From Gammaproteobacteria bacterium (GTDB lineage Bacteria; Pseudomonadota; Gammaproteobacteria; Competibacterales; Competibacteraceae), in the NCBI GenBank assembly GCA_024234995.1, contig JACKNF010000001.1, positions 565,762 through 629,761 of the forward strand: 64,000 nucleotides of DNA. The letters are read 5' to 3'. Made by a program: the position numbers and the translations under genes. Below the pieces are notes generated by a model. The model had not been told where the DNA came from. It did not search any database and was given only the letters and a program-made list of their open reading frames with translations. Of the stretch, positions 36,003 through 44,597 are shown piece after piece; the stretch's first letter is position 1; each line of letters begins with the position of its first letter.

Positions 36003-37118
36003 ATGCCTTACGAACGTTATCGTCTTGATCTGGAAAGAGAGGGATTTCAGCATGACCCTGCCCAAGAGCGGGCCATTTTGCATCTGCAAAAAATCTATGA
36101 TCAATTGATGGCCCAGCCCGCGCCTGCGCCTGCTAAAAAAACAAGCGGTTTGCTGAACCGGTTAACCGGTCGCGATAAGCCTGCCGCTGCCAGTGGTCCT
36201 GCGGTCCGGGGCCTATACCTGTGGGGCGGAGTGGGGCGTGGTAAGACTTATCTGGTGGATACCTTTGTCGATGCCCTGCCTTTGGAGCGCAAGCAGCGCA
36301 TTCACTTTCACAGTTTCATGCGCGCGGTTCACGCCGAACTCAAGCAGCTTAAACAACAGCAGGAGCCGTTGCGGCTTGTCGCCCGCCGTTTCGCCGAAAA
36401 AGCGCAGGTGATCTGTCTGGACGAATTCTTTGTCTCCGATATCACCGATGCCATGCTGTTGTATGGCTTACTGAAGGAATTGTTTGCTCTGGGCGTGACG
36501 TTGATTACCACCTCCAATATTTTGCCGGATTATTTATATAAAGATGGTTTGCAGCGTGCCCGGTTTCTGCCGGCAATCGGCTTGATCAAGCAGCATTTGG
36601 ATGTTCTGAATGTGGATGGTGGCGTGGATTACCGGTTGCGCTATCTGGAAAAGGCTGAGATTTATCATTATCCGCTGGACGACCGGGCTGAGCAGATCCT
36701 GAACGATGTGTTTAATAACCTTGCGCCTGAACCGGGTCATCGTGGTGGTGATTTGGAAATCGAGGGCCGGTTTATTCCTACCCTGCGCGAGGCAGATGAC
36801 ATTATCTGGTTCAACTTCCGGGCGATTTGCGATGGCCCGCGCGGTACCGCCGATTACATCGAGATTGCCCGCTGTTTTCACACGGTGTTGATTTCCAATA
36901 TCCCAGTGATGGACTGGCAGATGGAGAACCAGGCGCGGCGCTTCGTGAATCTGGTCGATGAATTCTATGACCGGAGTGTGAAGCTGATCGTCTCCGCCGC
37001 CGCGCCGCTGCATGAACTCTATACCGGCCAAAAGCTGAAATTCGAATTCCAGCGCACGGTGAGCCGCTTACAGGAAATGCAGTCGCATGAGTATCTGGAA
37101 CGGCCGCATGTGCCGTAG
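36003..37118 (+). CDS. zapE: cell division ATPase ZapE (AFG1-like)
   Basis: A 371-residue AAA-type ATPase. The Walker A GGVGRGKT is near residue 75, preceded by RGLYLWG. The Walker B is VICLDEFFVSDITDA, and sensor-like ITTSN and RFLPAI-L-K follow. The family C-terminal block includes RRFVNLVDEFYD. ZapE acts at the Z ring during late division under low oxygen or high temperature. It is coded directly after cysQ and convergent with comEC. Confidence 0.96.
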   Translation: MPYERYRLDLEREGFQHDPAQERAILHLQKIYDQLMAQPAPAPAKKTSGLLNRLTGRDKPAAASGPAVRGLYLWGGVGRGKTYLVDTFVDALPLERKQRIHFHSFMRAVHAELKQLKQQQEPLRLVARRFAEKAQVICLDEFFVSDITDAMLLYGLLKELFALGVTLITTSNILPDYLYKDGLQRARFLPAIGLIKQHLDVLNVDGGVDYRLRYLEKAEIYHYPLDDRAEQILNDVFNNLAPEPGHRGGDLEIEGRFIPTLREADDIIWFNFRAICDGPRGTADYIEIARCFHTVLISNIPVMDWQMENQARRFVNLVDEFYDRSVKLIVSAAAPLHELYTGQKLKFEFQRTVSRLQEMQSHEYLERPHVP

Positions 37119-37284
37119 GGCATGAATGCTCGCGATGGATGAGGGGGCTATGCCATGAGCATCTTGTCTATCGCGGATGCGGGAAAGCAGTGAGAGAGGA
37201 TACCGCCAGGATGATGATTCTGGCGTCTCTCACAAGTGATTCAAGGTCATGAGGCCGTATGCGTACCCTGCATAGCTCCCTGCT

Positions 37285-39612
37285 TCATGGTTCATCCCAA
37301 TAGTGGCGGTTATCGTGCCGCTCACGCACGGGTTCCAGCGGTTGTCCTGGCTCCAATCGAAAGGTCAGCGCGCCTTCATAGGAGGAATCGAGCAGGGTAG
37401 CACCGGTGGCCTGATAGCGCGCCACGGTATCGGCACGGGGATAGCCGTAGCGGTTGTGATAGCCCGTTGCGAATAGGATGTAACGGGGGTCAACGGCATT
37501 CAGGAAGGCCGGGGTGGACAGATTGCGGCGGCCCTGATGCGGGGCAACCAGCACCTCAGCGGCTAAGCGGTTTCCATACGCCTTCGCCAGCGTGACTTCA
37601 GCGCGGGTTTCAATATCGCCGGGCAGCAACACGCGGCCTGCAATGCCTTCGACTTTCAGCACGCAGGAGGCGTTGTCATCGCGGAAGCCATGCGGCGGTG
37701 GATGCAGCATCTGAAAGCGCACCCCATCCCATTCCCATGCCTGGCCCGCCCGGCACGGTTCCACGCCGCCGATAGGTGTTTGACCGGGAGCCGAGGTCAG
37801 AATACGTTCCACGGGTAATAACTCCCGTAGTGACCGTACCCCGCCGGTATGCTGAGTGTCCGCATGACTGATGATCAACATATCCACATGCTCCGCGCCT
37901 TGCCAGCGCAGGAATGGCGCCAGCACGGCGCGACCGGTATCCAAGGTGGTGCCGAGCCGCCGGCCGGTATCGTAGACCAGGACATGGCGGCGGGTCCGCA
38001 CCACAGCGGATAGTCCCTCGCCAGTATCAAGCAACGTGAACCAGAATCCGCCTGTTACTGGTGCGAAAACTGGCGGCCACAGCAGTGGCAGGCAGAGGGG
38101 GATGCCCAGCCAGCGGCCTGGCAGGCCGCGCGGAGCAAGGAGCAAAACGATACCGGGCAAGGCCAAGGCCAGCGTCCAGAGCGGCGGGATCGGGCGATGC
38201 AGCACCAGACCGGGCCATTGATCCAGCCAACGCAGGATCTGCCATAGCCCTTCCATAGTCACTGCTGCCAGTTCCAATACAAATGTCTGCAAAGTTGCGC
38301 TAACAGGGGTCAGCAGTGCCGCTAGCAGACTCAAGGGCAACACGGTCAGACCCATCCAGGGAATGGCGATGAGATTGGCCACGGGTGACAGCAATGGGAG
38401 TTGCTGGAAGAATAGCAGGGTCAGCGGCAACAGCCCCAGGGTGATATGGAGTTGCAAGCGGATGGTTTGACCGAGCGGATGGCGGGGTTGCCAGCGGCCA
38501 GTGACGCTGTAGAGAATGATCGCGACTGCGCCGAATGACAGCCAGAACCCTGCGCCTCGTGGTGCGCCGGGATCGGCAAGCAACACCACCAGCAACGCCA
38601 GCGCCAGAATTCGTCCAGAAGCTGCCGGGCGCAAGGCGATCAGCGCCAGCATTGCCACAGCCACCATGAGAAAGGAACGCTGGGCGGGTACTGCCAAGCC
38701 AGATAGCAGGGTATAACCGCCAGCGCCACATAATGCCGCCAGTGCGGCTACGCGGGTGGCCGGCCAGCGCAGAGTCCATGCCGGGATACGGCTCCATAGA
38801 CTCCAAACCAGTGCGAATACCAGACTGGCTATCAAACCGATATGGGTGCCGGAAATGGCCATGAGGTGACTGGTGCCGGTACGCCGGAAGGTTTCCCATT
38901 GCCAGGGGCTGATGCCGCCTCTTTCCCCCACGGCCAGTGCCGCCAGAATGCCAACAGAGAGATTGCCGGGTAGCGCCTGGTTGAAACGGTCAGCGATGTA
39001 TTGGCGATGGCGATTCAACGGATAGCGTTCGGCTTCAGCCAACCGGCGTGGCGGGGGGTGCGAACGAATCGAGCCGGTCGCGATGATTCCTTGGGCGTAC
39101 AACCAGCGTTCGTAGTCGAAGCTGCCGGGGTTGCGGAGTCCCCAGGGTTTTTTAAGTCGCACGGTGAACTGCCAGCGGTCGCCAGCCCGCAATGCCAGGC
39201 CCGCGGTAGCGCCGGTGTCTGCCTCGGAATTGGCGGCTCTGCGGTCGCTCCCCCACGATAGACGCAGCCGGTGACCCGCCAAAGATGCTGACTGTTCCCG
39301 GTCACCGGCCACCTGCGCGACCTCGAATACAAAGCGGATGCTGTGACCGCTGTGCTCCGGAATTGTGGCGATCCAGCCTTCGACCGGGAGTTCAATGCCT
39401 TCTAGCTCAGCCGGTAGCACTGTTGTTGAAGGGGCCAGCAACAACGCCCATAGTAATCCTGCTGCGCTCCAGGCCAGCAGTTGCAAACGAGGAATGCGCC
39501 ATGCCACCAGGGCTACGCCGGGCAATGCCAGCGCCCAGCTTCGATGAGGCAGCTCCGGCAGGGTTTCCAGGAGCAGAATGCCGGTTAGAAAAGCAACGGC
39601 GCTTAAGCGCAT
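37285..39612 (-). CDS. comEC: DNA internalisation channel ComEC/Rec2
   Basis: A 775-residue membrane protein for DNA uptake. The N-terminal part has two membrane helices and a DUF4131 OB-like domain (VEGWIATIPEHSGHSIRFVFEV). The competence domain is in the middle (GTSHLMAISGTHIGLIAS, GAGGYTLLSGLAVPAQRSFLM) with several helices. The C-terminal metallo-beta-lactamase domain has LLDTGEGLSAVVRT, HADTQHTGGVRS and a late VLVAPHQGRRNLS. E. coli Rec2/ComEC is 754 residues. No pilus genes lie in the window. Confidence 0.96.
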   Translation of the reverse strand: MRLSAVAFLTGILLLETLPELPHRSWALALPGVALVAWRIPRLQLLAWSAAGLLWALLLAPSTTVLPAELEGIELPVEGWIATIPEHSGHSIRFVFEVAQVAGDREQSASLAGHRLRLSWGSDRRAANSEADTGATAGLALRAGDRWQFTVRLKKPWGLRNPGSFDYERWLYAQGIIATGSIRSHPPPRRLAEAERYPLNRHRQYIADRFNQALPGNLSVGILAALAVGERGGISPWQWETFRRTGTSHLMAISGTHIGLIASLVFALVWSLWSRIPAWTLRWPATRVAALAALCGAGGYTLLSGLAVPAQRSFLMVAVAMLALIALRPAASGRILALALLVVLLADPGAPRGAGFWLSFGAVAIILYSVTGRWQPRHPLGQTIRLQLHITLGLLPLTLLFFQQLPLLSPVANLIAIPWMGLTVLPLSLLAALLTPVSATLQTFVLELAAVTMEGLWQILRWLDQWPGLVLHRPIPPLWTLALALPGIVLLLAPRGLPGRWLGIPLCLPLLWPPVFAPVTGGFWFTLLDTGEGLSAVVRTRRHVLVYDTGRRLGTTLDTGRAVLAPFLRWQGAEHVDMLIISHADTQHTGGVRSLRELLPVERILTSAPGQTPIGGVEPCRAGQAWEWDGVRFQMLHPPPHGFRDDNASCVLKVEGIAGRVLLPGDIETRAEVTLAKAYGNRLAAEVLVAPHQGRRNLSTPAFLNAVDPRYILFATGYHNRYGYPRADTVARYQATGATLLDSSYEGALTFRLEPGQPLEPVRERHDNRHYWDEP

Positions 39613-39836
39613 GCGGTGTAAAAGGTGACAATTGAGTCAGTTTCAGCTACAGATAACGCCCGATAATTAACATAATATTACGGTGGTCCCGGTGCTCTCG
39701 CTAGTGCTCTTAATGGGTTCTTGAATTCCCGGAAATACTCTAACCAGAGGGCTGGAGTGGGAGTAAATGATGGCCCTGAAGTGTTTGCAGGCGTCTCAGC
39801 AAGCCGGTGCAATCGTGAATCCTAAGGTATAATAGC

Positions 39837-41903
39837 GTGAAAAAACAAGCCTTTGGAAGAATAGCAAAGGGTATGCTGGCGTTAGTGGCGGGGGTGGGGC
39901 TGGCTAGCCAGCCGGGCAGAGTTCAAGCGGCTGAAGTACCCGATCTGACCTATTTCAGTATCGAAGAGTTGATGCAGATTAAAGTGGTGTCGGCAACGAA
40001 GGTCGAGCAAGCCTTACAAGACATTGCATCGGCCGTTTTTGTCATCACCGCCGATGATATCCGGCGGTCGGGGGTTACCAATGTGATGGAGGCGTTGCGG
40101 CTTGCGCCCGGTGTGGAAGTGGCTCGGGTTGATTCCAGCCGTTGGGCGATCACCATTCGTGGTTTCAATGGCCGTTTTGCCAATAAACTGCTGGTCCTGA
40201 TCGATGGCCGCTCGATTTACACCTCACAGTTTTCCGGTGTGTATTGGGAATTGCAGGATTTATTCCTGCCTGACATCGAACGGATTGAGGTGATTCGTGG
40301 CCCTGGTGGCAGCCTGTGGGGCGCCAACGCGGTGAACGGCGTCATCAATATCATCACTAAAAATAGCGAGGATACCCAAGGTGGATTGGTGACACTGACC
40401 GCTGGCAATGAAGAGCGGGCTATCGCTGGGGTTCGCTATGGCGGCAAGCTGGGGGATAGCACCCAGTATCGGGTTTACGGGCAGTTCTCCGAGCGCGATG
40501 GCTTGGCAACCCTCAATGGCCGCGATGCTGGTGATGACTGGCGCATGAGCAAAGGCGGATTCCGCTTAGATTGGGCGCCATCAGCCCAGGATAAGATCGC
40601 CGTGCAAGGCGATCGCTATGAGGGAAACTTTGATCAGAACTATGTATTCTCCACCTTGGTTCCGGTAATCCCTGCCGTGAACTCGGAGTTCTCCAAGAAG
40701 GAGCTTGTGAAAGTCAATGCCACAGGTGGCAGTTTGCAGGCGCACTGGGAACATCAATATTCCGCGGCATCGCAGATAGGATTGCAAGTGTATTACCAGT
40801 ATGCGGATCGTGAAGAACCGCTTTACATTGCTGACACGGATACGTTTGACATAGATTTTCAACATAATTTCACGTTAGGTGACCGGCAGAACATTGTGTG
40901 GGGATTGGGCTATCGGCGCAATTGGGATCAGTTCACCGATACTGTGCTTGCAACCGTTAATCCTAGGAGCGCAACGACGGAATTATTCAACGCCTTCGTT
41001 CAGGATCAAGTTGACCTGATTCCGGAGCAATTGCGTTTAACGGCCGGCGTTAAGCTGGAACACAACGATTTCACGGGTTGGGAATGGCAACCTAGCATCC
41101 GGATGTTATGGACGCCGCGTCCCAATCATCATCTTTGGGCAGCGATATCGCGCGCCATCCGTACCCCTTCACGTGGCGAGGAGAACGCGCAAACGAGCTT
41201 GTATGCCTTACCACCGTCACCGGTGACGGGAAATTTGCCAACACTGATCGCGTTATTGGGAAACAACCAGCTTGACGCTGAAAAGCTCATTGCTTACGAA
41301 GCCGGTTACCGTGTGCAATTAGCCGGGCAATTTTCCATCGATACGACCGTGTTCTACAACGATTATGATCAAGTGGTCGGCACGGTTCTTGGCACACCGT
41401 TTTTAGAAACCGGGATAGTCCCGCCCTATCTGGTCCTGCCACTGCAGTTGGAAAATGCACAGTCAGGCTATGACACGGGATTTGAGCTGGCGGCGGATTG
41501 GCGTCCGATGCCGGCGTGGCGGATGCAGCTCGCCTATTCGTATTTACATAGTAATATCAAGCGGCTTGATGATCCAACTGACTATAGCTTTAATCTGAAT
41601 CAGATTTCAGTGCTTTCATCTTGGAATTTATCGAATGATCTTGAGCTGGATGCATGGGGGCGTTACGTCAACCGGGATGGCTCAATTTTAACGCTCTCTC
41701 CGTTTAACCGGGTCAAGATTGATCCATATTTCAGTCTGAACCTGCGCCTGGGATGGCGGCCCCGCAAGGATTTGGAATTTTCGCTAGCAGGCACCAATTT
41801 GCTGGATGGCGGTGGAGGCCATCTGGAATACGTACAGGAAGCCTACACGTTCCCGGTCGAAGTCCAACGCAGCCTGTATGGCCAAATGAAATGGTCCTTT
41901 TAG
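39837..41903 (+). CDS. TonB-dependent receptor 1 of the YfiR-linked family
   Basis: A 688-residue receptor read from a GTG at 39837, with signal peptide KKQAFGRIAKGMLALVAGVGLA...VQA. A short conserved lead, DLTYFSIEELMQIKVVSATK, takes the place of a classical TonB box. The plug follows (about 45-160: ASAVFVITADDIRRSG, VLIDGRSIY, IERIEVIRGPGGSLWGANAVNGVINI) and then a ~500-residue barrel ending in FSLNLRLGWRPRKDLEFS and the terminal KWSF. It is small for a siderophore receptor. A TATAAT ends four bases before the GTG, so Met13 (39873) may be the true start. The family occurs four to five times here. Confidence 0.9.
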   Translation: MKKQAFGRIAKGMLALVAGVGLASQPGRVQAAEVPDLTYFSIEELMQIKVVSATKVEQALQDIASAVFVITADDIRRSGVTNVMEALRLAPGVEVARVDSSRWAITIRGFNGRFANKLLVLIDGRSIYTSQFSGVYWELQDLFLPDIERIEVIRGPGGSLWGANAVNGVINIITKNSEDTQGGLVTLTAGNEERAIAGVRYGGKLGDSTQYRVYGQFSERDGLATLNGRDAGDDWRMSKGGFRLDWAPSAQDKIAVQGDRYEGNFDQNYVFSTLVPVIPAVNSEFSKKELVKVNATGGSLQAHWEHQYSAASQIGLQVYYQYADREEPLYIADTDTFDIDFQHNFTLGDRQNIVWGLGYRRNWDQFTDTVLATVNPRSATTELFNAFVQDQVDLIPEQLRLTAGVKLEHNDFTGWEWQPSIRMLWTPRPNHHLWAAISRAIRTPSRGEENAQTSLYALPPSPVTGNLPTLIALLGNNQLDAEKLIAYEAGYRVQLAGQFSIDTTVFYNDYDQVVGTVLGTPFLETGIVPPYLVLPLQLENAQSGYDTGFELAADWRPMPAWRMQLAYSYLHSNIKRLDDPTDYSFNLNQISVLSSWNLSNDLELDAWGRYVNRDGSILTLSPFNRVKIDPYFSLNLRLGWRPRKDLEFSLAGTNLLDGGGGHLEYVQEAYTFPVEVQRSLYGQMKWSF

Positions 41904-41958
41904 CAAGCTCACGTGGGGCCCGCAACACCCCTGCAATTGGCGAAGATGAGTAAAGCAC

Positions 41959-42498
41959 ATGCGCCGTTGGCTGGTATGTTTGATCATAGCACTGTTGATG
42001 AGGCCATTGGGGGCAGAAGTCTACAGCGAATATGTGCTCAAGGCTGCCTATCTTTATAACTTCACTAAATTCGTTGAGTGGCCGCAGGGGGTATTTCCTG
42101 CGGCTAACTCGCCGCTGGTGATCTGTATTGCCGGGGCTGATTCATTCGGTGACGCGCTGACAACCCTCGATGGCAAAATGGTAGAAGGCCATCCGGTGGA
42201 GGTGCGCCTTTTTTTCTTGGCGGCCAGGCCCGATCAATGTCATGTTGTCTTCATTGGCCGGTCAGAACAGGGGCAGTTCAAGGCTATGCTCGCTAAACTT
42301 GCCCGCCTGCCGATCCTGACGGTCAGTGATATCAGTAATTTTTCCCAAGCTGGCGGCATCATTGGATTTTTTGAAGCTGAGAAACGCATCCGGTTCAGTA
42401 TCAATATCGCTGCTGCGGAGCAGGCCAATCTCAAATTGAGTTCCCAATTGCTTAAGCTAGCGGTCATCGTGGGTGATCCTCGGAGGGCCGATCCATGA
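41959..42498 (+). CDS. YfiR-family periplasmic protein 1 (DUF4154)
   Basis: A 179-residue secreted protein (signal peptide MRRWLVCLIIALLMRPLGA, cleavage before EVYSEY). The family pattern is clear: [18 protein letters not shown] near the mature start, a C...C pair (VICIAG, DQCHVVFIG), then [20 protein letters not shown] and the closing block [25 protein letters not shown]. YfiR of P. aeruginosa represses the CHASE8 diguanylate cyclase YfiN from the periplasm. The stop overlaps the next receptor (ATGA), coupling the two. Its last ~190 bases are nearly identical to the second copy at 51618. Confidence 0.93.
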   Translation: MRRWLVCLIIALLMRPLGAEVYSEYVLKAAYLYNFTKFVEWPQGVFPAANSPLVICIAGADSFGDALTTLDGKMVEGHPVEVRLFFLAARPDQCHVVFIGRSEQGQFKAMLAKLARLPILTVSDISNFSQAGGIIGFFEAEKRIRFSINIAAAEQANLKLSSQLLKLAVIVGDPRRADP

Positions 42499-44597
42499 AT
42501 GCCCCTTTGAAGCTTTTTCAAAGGATAGGAAAGCGGTTCGAGCAAGAAAAAAACCAGTTTAACTGGATAGTAATTGGCCCGGTTTTTCCTCCTGAAATAC
42601 TGGTTAAAAGGATGACGTGCCATATATTGGGCGTGGCTGCGTTGTTCGTATCGGCTGATACAAGCATGGCGGCTACTCAGAACGCGGCTCTTGATCTGAC
42701 TCAACTCAGCATTGAAGAGTTGATGAATGTCAAGATCTTCTCAGCGACGAAAAATGCTCAACGGTTGTTTGATACCGCAGCGGCAGCATTCGTGATTACC
42801 CGTGAGGACATCCGCCGCTCGGGGGCGACCAGTATTCCAGATGCGCTGCGCATGGTTCCAGGTGTGCATGTAGCTCAGATCAGCGCCAGCGAGTGGGCGA
42901 TCAGCATTCGTGGCTTGAATAATCGCTTCGCTAACAACCTGCTAGTGCTGATCGATGGGCGCAGCGTGTATACGCCGCTGTTCTCCGGGGTTTACTGGGG
43001 GGCGCAGGATGTACTGCTGGAGGATGTCGAGAGTATCGAGGTGATACGAGGGTCCAGCAGCGCGCTATGGGGCGCCAACGCGGTCAACGGCGTCATCAAT
43101 ATTCGCACCCGCCAGGCCCGCGATACGCAGGGGGGCTTGGTTACCGCACTGGAAGGTAATCAGGAAACAGGCGCAGCATTTCGTTATGGCGGCGGCTTGG
43201 GAGAAAATGGCCATTATCGCGTCTATGGTAAGGGTTTCCGGCATGACGCTTTTTGGGATGCCGAGAATGATCCAGCGCACGATGCTTGGGATCAGGCACA
43301 GGGAGGATTCCGCGCCGACTGGACGCTCTCCGGGCGAGATGAGCTGACCTTGCAAGGTGATTTCTACCAAGGCCAGCTAGATCAGACGCTGCAAATCAGT
43401 TCGTTGACGCCGCCCTCGGCGCCGCGTGTTGAAGACACGGTCGATTCATGGGGTGGTAATCTGCTATTTCGCTGGAAGCGGTCATTGGAAGCGAATTCCG
43501 AATGGACGCTGCAAACCTATTATGACGCCACCGGACGCCGTGAAAACATACTAGATCAACGGATCGATACCTTCGATCTCGAATTTCAATATCGCTTTCC
43601 CTGGGGAGACCGCCAGAACATTACCTGGGGTTTTGGCTACCGCCATATCTGGGACAATCTGGATGGCTCTTTCACGGTTTCCTTCGATCCGCCAGACCAG
43701 CGCACGGACGTGTATAGCGCGTTTGTACAAGACGAAATCCATTTGCTGGACAACGTGCAGTTGACCCTGGGATCGAAATTCGAGCATAACGGCTATACAG
43801 GTTTCGAGATCCAACCTACGGCCCGCCTGCTCTGGCAAATCGATCCTCAGCAGAACCTTTGGGGAGCAGTATCGCGCGCTGTGCGCACGCCCTCGCGATC
43901 GGATACGGATATCCGCATCAACTTAGCAGGTATTCCCGGTGTGCCGCCTACATTGCTTTCCATTCTCGGCAACGAAGATATGGACAGCGAAACATTGGTC
44001 TCTTTCGAGCTGGGCTACCGTAGCGAGCCGAGGCAGAATATGGCGTTGGACGTCACTGCTTTTTACAATCGCTATGACAAGGTCCGGAATAGCGAAAGTT
44101 CGGCAAGTTTCGAACTGACCCCGTTGCCACCGCATCTTTTGATCGCGCAAACCTTTGGCAATCTCACCAAGTTAGATACCTATGGCCTGGAAGCAGCGTT
44201 GACTTGGCAGCCTTGGTCCCATTGGTATCTCAGCGCCGGTTATGCCTGGCTTAATATCGATGCTTTGGATGATCCTGCACGCAATCTTGTGTTTTCTGAG
44301 CACAGACTCGAAAACAGCGACCCTGCGCATCAATTTTTGCTTCGTTCGCAGTGGGAGTTTGCTAGGAATTTGCAACTGGATCTGGCGCTGTATTATGTCG
44401 ATGATCTGCCCGCATTGGACATCCCAAGCTATACGCGGCTGGATTTGCGCCTAGGCTGGCGTCCCCGTAAAGATCTGGAATTTAGCTTGGTTGGGCAAAA
44501 TCTCCTTGACGGCCGCCATGTAGAGTTCACCACCTTCGATGTGGTGGGCAGCGAGATTCCTCGTAGTATCTATGGCAAGATTATCTGGCGATGGTAG
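42495..44597 (+). CDS. TonB-dependent receptor 2 of the YfiR-linked family
   Basis: A 700-residue receptor translationally coupled to YfiR-1 (four-base overlap). The N-terminal 39 residues do not look like a signal peptide; the ATG at 42612 (MTCHILGVAALFVSADTSMA) gives one and may be the real start. Lead motif DLTQLSIEELMNVKIFSATK, plug AAAAFVITREDIRRSG and VLIDGRSVY, then the barrel, ending IIWRW with the terminal aromatic. It is closest to receptors 1 and 3 (shared LGWRPRKDLEFSL block). The ligand is unknown; no heme- or cobalamin-specific motifs are seen. Confidence 0.9.
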   Translation: MNAPLKLFQRIGKRFEQEKNQFNWIVIGPVFPPEILVKRMTCHILGVAALFVSADTSMAATQNAALDLTQLSIEELMNVKIFSATKNAQRLFDTAAAAFVITREDIRRSGATSIPDALRMVPGVHVAQISASEWAISIRGLNNRFANNLLVLIDGRSVYTPLFSGVYWGAQDVLLEDVESIEVIRGSSSALWGANAVNGVINIRTRQARDTQGGLVTALEGNQETGAAFRYGGGLGENGHYRVYGKGFRHDAFWDAENDPAHDAWDQAQGGFRADWTLSGRDELTLQGDFYQGQLDQTLQISSLTPPSAPRVEDTVDSWGGNLLFRWKRSLEANSEWTLQTYYDATGRRENILDQRIDTFDLEFQYRFPWGDRQNITWGFGYRHIWDNLDGSFTVSFDPPDQRTDVYSAFVQDEIHLLDNVQLTLGSKFEHNGYTGFEIQPTARLLWQIDPQQNLWGAVSRAVRTPSRSDTDIRINLAGIPGVPPTLLSILGNEDMDSETLVSFELGYRSEPRQNMALDVTAFYNRYDKVRNSESSASFELTPLPPHLLIAQTFGNLTKLDTYGLEAALTWQPWSHWYLSAGYAWLNIDALDDPARNLVFSEHRLENSDPAHQFLLRSQWEFARNLQLDLALYYVDDLPALDIPSYTRLDLRLGWRPRKDLEFSLVGQNLLDGRHVEFTTFDVVGSEIPRSIYGKIIWRW

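Noticed and set aside
39828..39833. A perfect TATAAT just before the receptor 1 GTG start.
   Set aside because: No acceptable -35 box 16-18 bases upstream, and it would start transcription inside the gene. It is noted in the receptor entry but not called as a promoter.
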